Shown: positions 33,574-41,567, numbered from the stretch's first letter. The stretch is 64,000 bases of DNA from Bacilli bacterium (GCA_900768345.1 CAAGCO010000022.1:48639-112638), one strand, 5' to 3'. Translations and numbers: made by a program. The notes: generated from the sequence alone by a model not told the origin.

Positions 33574-33601
33574 AGTTAACATAACATATATTATTGGAAG
33601 T
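33574..33601 (-). other. dif: Putative dif site (XerC/XerD recombination site)
   Basis: Read on the minus strand, the 28 bp consist of an 11-bp arm ACTTCCAATAA, a 6-bp centre TATATG and an 11-bp arm TTATGTTAACT. By recall, B. subtilis dif has arms ACTTCCTAGAA and TTATGTAAACT around TATATA: 24 of 28 positions agree. The TTATGTTAACT arm also matches the E. coli XerD arm at 10 of 11. It lies in a gene-free region where gene orientation changes from + to -, and a XerD gene is in the same window, which supports a dimer-resolution site at the terminus. Confidence 0.85.
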
Positions 33602-33680
33602 TCATTCTCTTTTATGCTATAATAAATTTATACTAATATAATATGATAAATTAAATCATATTTTCAAGTATTTATTTATT

Positions 33681-33705
33681 AATTGTCGAGGTGTTTTACA
33701 AATGA
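33681..33705 (+). repeat. Terminus-region repeat, partial copy C
   Basis: AATTGTCGAGGTGTTTTACA and following bases resemble the core of copies A and B; only the right half is preserved. It lies 80 bp right of the dif-like site. Confidence 0.5.
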
Positions 33706-33885
33706 AAATTTCTATTGAATTATTTAGAGTTAAAATTAATTTAAGAATTTCTTTTATAAGAAAATCTAAATATTTAAAACATTAATTTTATAATCACTTA
33801 TAAATTGGTTTTATTTTTTATTATGTAATTATAGCTTTATAATTTCCTTTAATATTACTCCTCTACTCTGCTTCTGATTACATTA

Positions 33886-33907
33886 AAAAGCATCTTTTGG
33901 ATGCTCT
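33886..33907 (-). terminator. Terminator of the HTH gene
   Basis: Minus strand AGCATC / GATGCT stem with CAAAA loop and T5. Confidence 0.75.
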
Positions 33908-33912
33908 TAATA

Positions 33913-34680
33913 TCAAACTTTTCTAGATTCTATTTCAGCCATTCTATTTAGAACTTCTGATGCATTATCTTTATTAATTTCAGTATATCCTAGTTCTTTT
34001 AATGCTTGAATTTTAACTGTATTTAGTTGTTGAGTTCTACTAAGTTTTTCTTCTTTATCATTTTCAATTTCTTGAACGAATCTATTGTGTGATTCAGTTA
34101 ATTTAGACCTAGAAGCTCCACCATTATTATATAAGTTAAATGCAGTGAATATAATACTTTCTAATATGAATTGTTTAGTTTCATTAAATTTAAATTCATT
34201 TGGATTAGTAAATCCAGTTTTTTTAGAAAGATATGCAAAGATATATTTAATTTCTTGTACATTCTCAAGTGATTGAAGTACATGATATAAATATAAGAAT
34301 GTATAATATGTATCTTTAGTTTTTTCTTCTGTGAATTTTTCTTTAATTAAGAATATTAAATCATTCAATAATTCTTGTTCTTCCTTAGTAAGATTCTTAT
34401 AATTGAATACTTGATTATTTGGATCTTTTACATTTTGATTTAATCTTGCTTCTACATTTTCTAAATATTCACTTGTAACTTTAATACTTTTAATAGCTTT
34501 ATCACTACCATCATCTATATCTAATAATTTTAATAATAATAATCTTTTTTCTTGTGGCCATTTATTTAGTGAATCTAATTCTAGGTAGTTATATATCATT
34601 TGTCTAGAAACACCTAAATATTTAGCTAATTTAACTTTAGAAATTCCTATTTCACCTAACAACTTGTTTAATTCTTTCAT
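33913..34680 (-). CDS. HTH-domain regulator-like protein next to the terminus
   Basis: A 255-aa cytoplasmic protein. Residues about 1-55 form an XRE/Cro-type helix-turn-helix: ELNKLLGEIGISKVKLAKYLGVSRQ then MIYNYLELD. The remainder is helical and charged (FNYKNLTKEEQELLNDLIFLIKEKF), with no domain I recognise. ATG 34680 is preferred; AGGAG is 11 nt upstream, while an in-frame GTG at 34692 abuts it. The promoter is near consensus and carries a 16-bp motif that recurs before murC, suggesting autoregulation and a murC link (inference). Position beside dif is notable. Confidence 0.7.
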   Translation of the reverse strand: MKELNKLLGEIGISKVKLAKYLGVSRQMIYNYLELDSLNKWPQEKRLLLLKLLDIDDGSDKAIKSIKVTSEYLENVEARLNQNVKDPNNQVFNYKNLTKEEQELLNDLIFLIKEKFTEEKTKDTYYTFLYLYHVLQSLENVQEIKYIFAYLSKKTGFTNPNEFKFNETKQFILESIIFTAFNLYNNGGASRSKLTESHNRFVQEIENDKEEKLSRTQQLNTVKIQALKELGYTEINKDNASEVLNRMAEIESRKV

Positions 34681-34713
34681 CTGTCTAATCACTCCTCTAC
34701 TCTACACATTAAT

Positions 34714-34741
34714 TGTATAACACTTTACACTTATTTGTCAA
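34714..34741 (-). promoter_or_regulatory. Promoter and possible operator of the HTH gene
   Basis: TTGACA (34741-34736), 16-bp spacer, TATACA (34719-34714). The spacer and -10 contain GTGTAAAGTGTTATAC, matched 14/16 by ATGTAAAGTATTATAC at 41717-41732. Confidence 0.7.
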
Positions 34742-34784
34742 TGATAGAATTAGATTATTTTTAATTTTTTCGGTGTATTTAAAA

Positions 34785-34806
34785 AGTCGATATTGCTATC
34801 GACCAA
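34785..34806 (-). terminator. Intrinsic terminator
   Basis: Minus strand GTCGATA / TATCGAC with GCAA loop and T5, after the gene ending at 34823. Confidence 0.8.
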
Positions 34807-34822
34807 AATTGATATAGAATTT

Positions 34823-35614
34823 TTAGCTAACTCTAATGAATGAAATTATTTTATGAGTACCATTTGTGTTCTTACCTAAAGTTAATTTATATTTAGCAAC
34901 TACTAATTTGTTATCATATTCTATTACGCTTGTCTTATAATTTTTATTATATAATTCACCATCTTCATCGTTTGTGTTTAATACATCTATATCTACTTCA
35001 ATAGTTTTTTTCTTTTCAACGATATTTGTTGCTTTTAAAACTATATCTATTTGAGGACCAGTTGGAAATGAACCAAAGAATTTATTATCTCTATATCCAA
35101 AATACGATCCTTCTTTGTTTAGCTCTTCATATTTATTATTTTCAAACTTTTCTTCATATAGATTATAATAATGTTCTTCAAATTTCTTAAAATCTACTGA
35201 TGCACATCCCGTTTCTATTTCACCACTATAGCATTCTTCGGAAATGTAACCATCTTCTTCAATAGTCATAATATAGGCAAGATATAATTTAGTATAATCG
35301 CTATCAAATACATTTGTATTTACTTTGTTACTTGTTAAACTAAGTGCATAATATATTCTTCCTAAACTGTTTGAAAGTTGTTCGTTTGCTTTTTCTTTAG
35401 TGATTGATGTTTCAATTACTTCGTTATCATCTTTAACGTTTGTATCATTTTCAGTTTTACTTGTATCTTCGCCATTCTTTTTGTTTGTCTCAACCGAATT
35501 GTTTTCATTTATATTTTTTTGATTAATTATAATATAACCTACTAATCCTGTGATTACTAAAGCCATAATTATAATAACTATTATTAATTTTTTATTATTT
35601 GAATTATTTTCCAT
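34823..35614 (-). CDS. Membrane-anchored extracellular protein, unknown function
   Basis: A 263-aa protein: short cytoplasmic N-terminus (MENNSNNKK), one membrane segment (about 9-30), a low-complexity Asn/Glu/Thr linker (35-80), then a folded outer domain with two cysteines about 10 residues apart (ECYSGEIETGC) that could form a disulphide. The C-terminal half is beta-rich. No family recognised. RBS GAGGAG before ATG 35614; it follows ldh after 11 bp, so they may share a transcript. Confidence 0.7.
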   Translation of the reverse strand: MENNSNNKKLIIVIIIMALVITGLVGYIIINQKNINENNSVETNKKNGEDTSKTENDTNVKDDNEVIETSITKEKANEQLSNSLGRIYYALSLTSNKVNTNVFDSDYTKLYLAYIMTIEEDGYISEECYSGEIETGCASVDFKKFEEHYYNLYEEKFENNKYEELNKEGSYFGYRDNKFFGSFPTGPQIDIVLKATNIVEKKKTIEVDIDVLNTNDEDGELYNKNYKTSVIEYDNKLVVAKYKLTLGKNTNGTHKIISFIRVS

Positions 35615-35625
35615 GTTTACTCCTC

Positions 35626-36534
35626 TTATTCTTCTATTCTTTTTATAGCATCTTTTATAACATTTATAGAATTTTCAAGTTTTTCTTGTTCTTCATTATT
35701 TAATTCTATTTTCATTTTTTTAGTTGCTCCATCTCTACTAATAACGCTTGGAGTACTAAAGTATATATTATTTTCTTCATCATAGCTAGATACTGTTATA
35801 ATTGTGTTTTCATTATTTAATATTGCATTTGTTATTCTTGTAAGACACATTGCGATTCCATAGTATGTAGCACCTTTTCTATCTATTATCTCGTATGCTG
35901 CATTTCTTACGTCATCTTCTATTTTTATCATTTCATCTTGTGTTAGATATTTATCTATTTTTTCACTACCTATTAATGCTGAACTCCATAATACGAATTC
36001 TGAATCACCATGTTCTCCAATAACGTATGTATGAATACTTTTTGGATTGATTCCTACTTTTTCACCAACTATATATCTTAGTCTTGCTGTATCTAGACTT
36101 GTACCTGAACCTATAACTTTGTTTGGTTTCATTCTTGAATATTTATATGTTATATATGTCATTATATCAAGTGGGTTTGTTGCGACTAGAAAATAACCTT
36201 TAAAATCATTTTTCATTACTTCTGTTATAATTGATTTAAATATTTTAGAGTTTTTATTGATTAAATCCATTCTTGTTTCACCTGGATTTTGATTAGCACC
36301 TGCGGCGATTACTATAAGTTTAGCATCTCTACAGTCAGTATAATCTCCAACTCTTATATCTATTTTTGATGGACTAAATGCTAAACAGTGATTTAAATCC
36401 ATTGCTTCTCCGATAATTCTATCTTTATTGATATCAATTAATACAAGTTCGTTTACATTTGTGTTTTGGTTTAATAGTGAAAAAGCGTAACTCATACCTA
36501 CATTTCCGCAACCTATAATTATTACTTTATTCAT
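35626..36534 (-). CDS. ldh: L-lactate dehydrogenase
   Basis: NAD-dependent L-LDH, 302 aa, converting pyruvate to lactate as the end step of fermentation. Rossmann motif IIGCGNVGMSYAFSLL at the N-terminus, substrate-specificity loop AGANQNPGETRMDLI (Gln rather than Arg favours lactate over malate), catalytic His in VIGEHGDSEFVLWS, and PSVISRDGATK near the C-terminus. RBS AAGGAG. TATAAT at 36563-36558, directly downstream (in transcription) of the alr operon's terminator. Confidence 0.93.
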   Translation of the reverse strand: MNKVIIIGCGNVGMSYAFSLLNQNTNVNELVLIDINKDRIIGEAMDLNHCLAFSPSKIDIRVGDYTDCRDAKLIVIAAGANQNPGETRMDLINKNSKIFKSIITEVMKNDFKGYFLVATNPLDIMTYITYKYSRMKPNKVIGSGTSLDTARLRYIVGEKVGINPKSIHTYVIGEHGDSEFVLWSSALIGSEKIDKYLTQDEMIKIEDDVRNAAYEIIDRKGATYYGIAMCLTRITNAILNNENTIITVSSYDEENNIYFSTPSVISRDGATKKMKIELNNEEQEKLENSINVIKDAIKRIEE

Positions 36535-36570
36535 ATGTTCTCCTTTATTCTATATACATTATAACATAAA

Positions 36571-36596
36571 GAAAAAAGATAACAAATGTTATCTTT
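36571..36596 (-). terminator. Terminator of the mnmA-alr unit
   Basis: AAAGATAAC / GTTATCTTT stem with ATTT loop and T-rich tail; overlaps the last codons of alr. Confidence 0.85.
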
Positions 36597-37635
36597 CAAT
36601 ATATTTTCTTTCTACTCTTGAACTTACGTCACACATAACTTCATAATTTATAGTGTCTAGATAGTTAGCTATTTCATTTATATGATTGTTATCTTTTATA
36701 ATTAAGACTTCGTCATTTAGTTTTACATTTTCATCTATTAAAACAAATAACATGTCCATACATATATTTCCAACTATTTGATATCTATTATTATTTATAT
36801 AAACGTATCTTCCGGTATTTTTTCTTATTATTCCATCTGCATATCCGATAGGTACTATTCCTATTAGTTCATCTTTTGTTGCTTTATAGTTTCCATCATA
36901 ACCAACTGTATCTTCTTTTTTAATATGCTTTATTTCAATTATTCTAGATTTTAGAGTGAATACTGAATCTAAATTAAGATTGTTACTAAAACCATACATT
37001 ATAATACCCATTCTGCAGCCATTTACATAATCTTTCTTTTTATAGTTAGTTATTGTTTCACTATTTGGAATATGAATTATTTCAAATTCATTTAGATCTA
37101 TATCTTTTGTAATACTCTCAAAACATTTAAATTGTTTTTCGGTAAGTATTTTGTCACTACTTTTATATATATGAGTATAAATTCCTTCTAATTTAATATT
37201 TGAGTCTTTAATAATTTTGTATACTTCATTTAATTCTTTGTTACTACTAATACCAAGTCTATTCATACCAGTATTTATTTTTAAATGACAAGTAAATTCT
37301 TTATTTTTAACTTTATTTAGATATTCTAATGATGAAATAGTTAGTGTTATATTGTTTTTATGTGCTTTATCTATATATTTTGTATCTATTGGTTCTAAAA
37401 CAAGTATTCTAGTGTTTGTTATCTTTCTTATTTTTAATGCTTCTTCTAAAGAAGAAACTGCTAGATAGTTTGCACCACCTAGCAATATACTTTTTACACA
37501 TTTAATACCAAGTCCGTAGCAATTTGCTTTTACTACTGCGATATGGTATTTGTAATCTGAAGATGAATTAACTATTGTTTTTACGTTATTTTCTAGTTTT
37601 TTTAGATTAATTAATTCATATGTTTGCCTTATCAT
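36589..37635 (-). CDS. alr: Alanine racemase
   Basis: PLP-dependent enzyme making D-Ala for peptidoglycan; 348 aa. The PLP lysine is in AVVKANCYGLG (about residue 36), with the RLGISS segment, the DMLFVLID region, and the catalytic tyrosine in GIVPIGYADGIIR. ATG 37635 is chosen: it overlaps the mnmA stop in TAATG, a common coupling arrangement, and the frame upstream is inside mnmA. It is slightly shorter than typical Alr (about 370-390). Confidence 0.93.
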   Translation of the reverse strand: MIRQTYELINLKKLENNVKTIVNSSSDYKYHIAVVKANCYGLGIKCVKSILLGGANYLAVSSLEEALKIRKITNTRILVLEPIDTKYIDKAHKNNITLTISSLEYLNKVKNKEFTCHLKINTGMNRLGISSNKELNEVYKIIKDSNIKLEGIYTHIYKSSDKILTEKQFKCFESITKDIDLNEFEIIHIPNSETITNYKKKDYVNGCRMGIIMYGFSNNLNLDSVFTLKSRIIEIKHIKKEDTVGYDGNYKATKDELIGIVPIGYADGIIRKNTGRYVYINNNRYQIVGNICMDMLFVLIDENVKLNDEVLIIKDNNHINEIANYLDTINYEVMCDVSSRVERKYIER

Positions 37636-38729
37636 TATTTTAAATACCAAATATCTTTTCCATCTTTGAATACTTGTTTAATAATACCACCCATTAAGCA
37701 TTGTTCTCCTAGATATATAACACATGCTTGTCCTGGAGTTACTGCTTTACCATCTACATATTTTACTCTTATTTGATTGTTTTCTAAGTATTCAATTGTT
37801 ACTGGAATATCTTCACTTCTGTATCTAAATTTTGCTGTTGCGAATGTTGGATGTTTATCTGATATAAAGTTAACATCTTCTATTAGGGCTTCATCAGAAA
37901 GTAAGTATTTAGAGTCACTTCCGTATGCAATATAAAGCGTATTTGTTTTAGAATCTTTACCACATACATAGTGTCTTTCTTGATCTCCTGAAAGTCCTAC
38001 ATTACGTCTTTGACCAATTGTATAGTTCATAAGTCCATGATGAGTTCCAACTTTTTTACCTGTTTCTACATCTATAATATCTCCATCTTTTCCTTTTAGA
38101 TAGTTAGAAACAAATTGTTGATAATGACGTTCTCCGATAAAACAAATGCCTGTTGAATCTTTTTTATCTGCGACTGGTAAATTATATTCTTTAGCAAGTT
38201 CACGTACTTCTGGTTTTGTTAAATGTCCTATTGGAAATAATACATCTTTTAATTGTTCACTTGAAACTTGACTTAAAAAGTATGTTTGATCTTTATTATT
38301 ATCTACTCCTCTTAAAAGTCTATTTCCTTTTATACGTGCATAGTGACCGGTTGCTATTTTGTCTGCTCCTAGTTTTTTTGCTTCTTTTTTGAATAAATCA
38401 AATTTTATATATTTATTACACATAATATCAGGATTTGGAGTTCTACCTTTTTCTAATTCATCTAGGAAATACTTAAATACATCATCCCAGTATTCTTTAA
38501 TAAAATCTACTCTATAAAGTGGTATACAAAGTTCATCACATACAGCTTTAGCATCTCTATAATCTAATTCTTGAGGACAAACTCCATCCGTTATACCTTC
38601 TTTATCATTATTGATATTAGAGTCCCAATTTTTCATAAATAGGCCAACTACTTCATATCCTTCTTGTTTTAATAATAATGCTGATACTGCTGAATCTACT
38701 CCTCCACTTATTCCTACTACTACTTTCAT
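37635..38729 (-). CDS. mnmA: tRNA-specific 2-thiouridylase MnmA
   Basis: Thiolates U34 of tRNA-Lys, Glu and Gln. 364 aa, normal length. ATP-binding PP-loop GISGGVDSAVSALLL at residues 5-19, nucleophilic cysteine in NPDIMCNKYIKFDLF and the persulfide cysteine in DSTGICFIGERHYQQF; C-terminal barrel with GQACVIYLGEQCLMGGIIK. RBS AAAGGGA before ATG 38729. Coupled to alr by a 1-base stop/start overlap. No cysteine desulfurase gene is nearby. Confidence 0.96.
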   Translation of the reverse strand: MKVVVGISGGVDSAVSALLLKQEGYEVVGLFMKNWDSNINNDKEGITDGVCPQELDYRDAKAVCDELCIPLYRVDFIKEYWDDVFKYFLDELEKGRTPNPDIMCNKYIKFDLFKKEAKKLGADKIATGHYARIKGNRLLRGVDNNKDQTYFLSQVSSEQLKDVLFPIGHLTKPEVRELAKEYNLPVADKKDSTGICFIGERHYQQFVSNYLKGKDGDIIDVETGKKVGTHHGLMNYTIGQRRNVGLSGDQERHYVCGKDSKTNTLYIAYGSDSKYLLSDEALIEDVNFISDKHPTFATAKFRYRSEDIPVTIEYLENNQIRVKYVDGKAVTPGQACVIYLGEQCLMGGIIKQVFKDGKDIWYLK

Positions 38730-38756
38730 AAATATACATCCCTTTCGATATCAACA

Positions 38757-39332
38757 TTATACTACAAATTTAATGATATTTGAACATAAATATATCTCAA
38801 TTAGGCTACTAATTATGAGCAATAGTGATAGTATTAGAAATATATAGAAATAATTTTTAATAAATGATCTTAAATTGATGTCTTTATTGTTTTTAATTGT
38901 ATTAAAACATTTAATACTGAAGTTTATACTATAATAGCTTAGAAATAGAAATATTAATTCGTTTAATATAGTTGGAAATACTATTATTAAGGCGTATAAA
39001 ACACCTTTTAATTTATAAGTATAAATAATAGTGGATATAGTTAAACTAAGTGATATGCCTCTATAAATGATTATTAATGGTATAACTAGTGAACAAAAGA
39101 ATATTATTCCTGTTATCCATATAATACTACTATATTTTATGTTGGATATTATTGATAAGACAAGTCCATTACTATAATTATAATTATCATTTTTTATTAG
39201 ATTAATATAATTAATAATACTACTTTGTAGTGAACTTTTATCCATAAATATAAAACTAATTATTCCTATTATAAAACCTATTACTAGAGTTACTACTAAT
39301 ATTTTAAATATCTTACTATTTATTATTTTCAT
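38757..39332 (-). CDS. spoIIM: Stage II sporulation protein M-like membrane protein (SpoIIM/DUF95)
   Basis: A 191-aa protein with about five membrane segments and the SpoIIM/DUF95 layout: N-terminal helix (11-29), then loop and helices with FPTILNELIFLFLSYYS. In Bacillus SpoIIM forms the DMP engulfment complex with SpoIID and SpoIIP; SpoIIP is encoded at 55910 in this window. The ATG lies only 5 nt after a TATAAT (39343-39338) and lacks a ribosome site, so a leaderless mRNA is possible. Symbol given by family similarity. Confidence 0.75.
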   Translation of the reverse strand: MKIINSKIFKILVVTLVIGFIIGIISFIFMDKSSLQSSIINYINLIKNDNYNYSNGLVLSIISNIKYSSIIWITGIIFFCSLVIPLIIIYRGISLSLTISTIIYTYKLKGVLYALIIVFPTILNELIFLFLSYYSINFSIKCFNTIKNNKDINLRSFIKNYFYIFLILSLLLIISSLIEIYLCSNIIKFVV

Positions 39333-39374
39333 ATTAAATTATATTTAAATCTTTATTTTTTATTACTTTTATAT

Positions 39375-39380
39375 TATAAT
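39375..39380 (+). promoter_or_regulatory. -10 element of the 37-aa gene
   Basis: TATAAT with TGAGG ribosome site shortly after, divergent from the spoIIM promoter. Confidence 0.55.
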
Positions 39381-39399
39381 TTTAATGAGGTATTTAATT

Positions 39400-39513
39400 A
39401 TGGCAAAGAAAAATAGTAATAAAGGACTTGGAAAAAAGATAATAGCATGGATTATGCTTTTAGTTATGGTAGGTAGTTTATTTTCTATCGTAATATCTGC
39501 TTTATTAAGTTAA
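39400..39513 (+). CDS. 37-aa membrane peptide (DUF4044-like)
   Basis: A minigene with -10, ribosome site TGAGG, and a terminator 4 nt after the stop. The product has a basic start (MAKKNSNKGLGKK) and one membrane helix (about 14-36). This layout resembles the short DUF4044 proteins of Firmicutes, often beside replication or wall genes; the role is unknown. Too short for most gene finders. Confidence 0.7.
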   Translation: MAKKNSNKGLGKKIIAWIMLLVMVGSLFSIVISALLS

Positions 39514-39516
39514 TTT

Positions 39517-39541
39517 AAAAAGAAGGTTTTATCCTTCTTTT
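39517..39541. terminator. Bidirectional terminator shared by two minigenes
   Basis: AAAAGAAGG / CCTTCTTTT stem with TTTTAT loop, A and T runs at both ends; serves the 37-aa gene on + and overlaps the stop codon of the 24-aa frame on -. Confidence 0.8.
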
Positions 39542-39603
39542 ATTTTATTTTTTATATTATTTATTATATCTTTGCTTTTTTCATGTATTTTTTTTAGTAT
39601 CAT
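39529..39603 (-). CDS. Possible 24-aa amphipathic cationic peptide
   Basis: ATG 39603 follows a strong GGAGG with 7-nt spacing; the frame ends at the terminator hairpin. The product (starts MILKKIHEKSK) is Lys/Ile rich with hydrophobic residues at 2, 3, 6, 13, 14, 17, 21, giving one hydrophobic helix face as in phenol-soluble-modulin-like peptides or toxin peptides. It lies 54 bp downstream of the Cys-rich membrane gene. Whether it is made is uncertain. Confidence 0.45.
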   Translation of the reverse strand: MILKKIHEKSKDIINNIKNKIKEG

Positions 39604-39657
39604 TTAGTTCCTCCAATATATTATATTTATATTTTTAAGAAACATAAATTATATTTA

Positions 39658-39891
39658 TCATTTGTAGTAATATGGATATTTACAGCTACAACATATATCG
39701 CAATTTTTACAGTCTCTGCATTCACAGCAGTCTTCACTTTTAGTTTCTTTGATAAATCCTATGATTCCAAATGAGATAGTTAGAATTGATAATACTAATA
39801 ATAGTATTATTTTCTTTTTACTTTTCTTTATTTTTTTAAGTAATATTAGTGTTAATGCTAATAGAAATATAGATATACATATATAAATCAT
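39658..39891 (-). CDS. Small two-helix membrane protein with Cys-rich tail
   Basis: A 77-aa protein: two membrane segments (about 2-19 and 27-47) joined by a Lys-rich turn, then a tail with eight cysteines in CCECRDCKNCDICCSC and ending KYPYYYK. The paired-Cys spacing could bind metal or a cluster. ATG 39891 is chosen because GGTGA precedes it and the TATAAT at 39913-39908 would start transcription after the other in-frame ATG at 39903. No family recognised. Confidence 0.65.
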   Translation of the reverse strand: MIYICISIFLLALTLILLKKIKKSKKKIILLLVLSILTISFGIIGFIKETKSEDCCECRDCKNCDICCSCKYPYYYK

Positions 39892-39962
39892 ACTTTTCAC
39901 CATATATATTATACTATAATTTTGAGCAAAATAAAAACCTGTAGAACAGGTTATATTCTAAA

Positions 39963-40038
39963 TGGTGGACCGCTAGGGATTCGAACCCTAGACCCATCGA
40001 TTAAGAGTCGATTGCTCTACCAGCTGAGCTAGCGGTCC
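39963..40038 (-). tRNA. tRNA-Lys (CTT)
   Basis: 76 nt with encoded CCA. Acceptor GGACCGC / GCGGTCC, D arm GCTCAGCTGGTAGAGC, anticodon loop CTCTTAA giving CTT, T arm with GGTTCGAATCC. An extended -10 (TGCTATAAT) lies at about 40097-40089. Confidence 0.97.
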
Positions 40039-40088
40039 AAGTGTTGACCATTAAATTAATAAATTAATCTTCCGGTTCAACGCTATTC

Positions 40089-40094
40089 ATTATA
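40089..40094 (-). promoter_or_regulatory. Extended -10 promoter of tRNA-Lys
   Basis: TGC followed by TATAAT on the minus strand, about 50 bp upstream of the tRNA; the -35 (TTTCAT) is weak. Confidence 0.6.
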
Positions 40095-40122
40095 GCATAC
40101 TATTTTTAAAAATGAAATACTT

Positions 40123-41370
40123 TTATTTTATTTTTCTAATAATTTCTCCATTTTTTAAATTATAATTCTTATATTTTGCTAAATCTGATATGCTTACTAC
40201 TTCATATCCCAAACTATTTAGTTTAGGTATTAGCATTTTTACTGCTTCAATTGTTGTTGGATATAAGTCATGCATTAATACTATGCATCCATCACAAGCG
40301 TGCTTTAAAACTGAGTTATATACTTTTGTACTATCTTTTACTAACCAATCTTTTGGATCTATGTTCCATAATATAATTGGAAAATTAGTTGATTTAACAG
40401 TGTCGTTATAATTACCATATGGTGGTCTTATATATTTAATATTATCGTTTGTTATTTTATTAAATATTATAGAAGTTGAATTTATTTCTTTTAATATATC
40501 ATCTTTACTTAATTTATTAAGATTCTTATGAGAATATGTGTGTGATGCGACTTCAGAAGATGATTTATATACTTCTTTTACAATCTCTTCATTATACTTC
40601 ATTCTGTTTCCTAACATAAAGAATGTTGCAGTTGAATCATTTAATTCTAATGTTTTTAATAATTCTTTTGTATATTTACTTGGCCCATCATCAAAAGTAA
40701 ATGCTATATATTTTTTATTTTCATCTGGTACTTCATCTTCATTAAAAGCGTCTTCTGTTAGAGGTATTATTATATATGGTATATAATCTAGATTTTCAAA
40801 ATTAATATTATTAAAATAAACTTCTATTTTGTTTTCATCTATTATATAAGTATTATTATTTATATTTGATTCTTTTATTTTTTCATATACATCTGTTTGA
40901 TATTTGTAATAAACTATTTCATTTATTTCATTTTCCAGGTATTCTTTATCATATACACTTGATATATAAGAAATTTCTTTATTCTTTAGATTTAATAATA
41001 TATTTTTATTCTTTGCTTTTTCTAATGTATTTTCAATATTAAATGTTATATTTACATAGTTATCAAAATAATATAACTTATAATTCATAATTAATGACTT
41101 TTGAACTGTATCAAATTTTTTGAATTCTTTTACATAATCATAAATTATATCTGTTATTAGCTTATTTATTTTATCATCTTTAAATCTTGGGTATTCAACA
41201 TTCACTTCGGTTAATTCATCTTTATATGTTATTGTTGATGTTTTTACATCTTTTAAATCTTTAGCTTGTTCTTTATAAAAAACGTTTACTATTATAAAGA
41301 GAGTAACAAGCAAAGCTGAAATATATAGAAAGTACTTATATAATTGGTTTTTATAGTTAAGAATTATCAT
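40123..41370 (-). CDS. Polysaccharide deacetylase (PgdA/PdaA-like), membrane-anchored
   Basis: A 415-aa protein with an N-terminal membrane anchor (about 11-31), a DUF3298-like region (about 45-215) and a NodB deacetylase domain (about 225-400). All five NodB motifs are present: TFDDGPS, SHTYSH, RPPYGNYN, DPKDW, LMHD. Likely removes N-acetyl groups from peptidoglycan sugars outside the membrane, as in Streptococcus PgdA, giving lysozyme resistance (family knowledge). Confidence 0.92.
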   Translation of the reverse strand: MIILNYKNQLYKYFLYISALLVTLFIIVNVFYKEQAKDLKDVKTSTITYKDELTEVNVEYPRFKDDKINKLITDIIYDYVKEFKKFDTVQKSLIMNYKLYYFDNYVNITFNIENTLEKAKNKNILLNLKNKEISYISSVYDKEYLENEINEIVYYKYQTDVYEKIKESNINNNTYIIDENKIEVYFNNINFENLDYIPYIIIPLTEDAFNEDEVPDENKKYIAFTFDDGPSKYTKELLKTLELNDSTATFFMLGNRMKYNEEIVKEVYKSSSEVASHTYSHKNLNKLSKDDILKEINSTSIIFNKITNDNIKYIRPPYGNYNDTVKSTNFPIILWNIDPKDWLVKDSTKVYNSVLKHACDGCIVLMHDLYPTTIEAVKMLIPKLNSLGYEVVSISDLAKYKNYNLKNGEIIRKIK

Positions 41371-41450
41371 AATCTACCTCTCTTTATGTTATTTATATAT
41401 ATAATATAACACAAATAATAGAATTTTAAACTATTTTTTAAAAAAAGTTA

Positions 41451-41479
41451 TTGAAATTGAATTTCTTTTATGCTATTAT
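41451..41479 (+). promoter_or_regulatory. Promoter of the two-tRNA unit
   Basis: TTGAAA (41451-41456), 17-bp spacer, TATTAT (41474-41479) preceded by TGC (extended -10). Confidence 0.8.
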
Positions 41480-41490
41480 TAAGTAGTCGT

Positions 41491-41567
41491 GGACCTCTAG
41501 CTCAATTGGTTAGAGCATCCGGCTCATAACCGGGCGGTTGTAGGTTCGAGTCCTACGAGGTCCACCA
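41491..41567 (+). tRNA. tRNA with CAT anticodon (Ile2 or elongator Met)
   Basis: 77 nt including CCA. Acceptor GGACCTC / GAGGTCC, anticodon loop CTCATAA, T arm GGTTCGAGTCC. It lacks initiator features (mismatched first pair, three GC pairs in the anticodon stem base). From memory the body resembles the Bacillus tRNA-Ile2 whose C34 is modified to lysidine by TilS; elongator Met cannot be excluded by eye. Confidence 0.9.

Larger units (their letters stand above)
33093..33912. other. Gene-free AT-rich region of the replication terminus
   Basis: About 820 bp with no credible gene. It contains three diverged repeats (33171-33220, 33309-33358, 33681-33705), the dif-like site (33574-33601) and, at its right end, the terminator of the HTH gene. 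Very short frames beginning ATGCGTTTT inside the repeats have no support. Confidence 0.7.

Noticed and set aside
33171..33705. CRISPR array at the terminus region
   Set aside because: Only two full and one partial diverged copies, irregular spacing, no cas genes.
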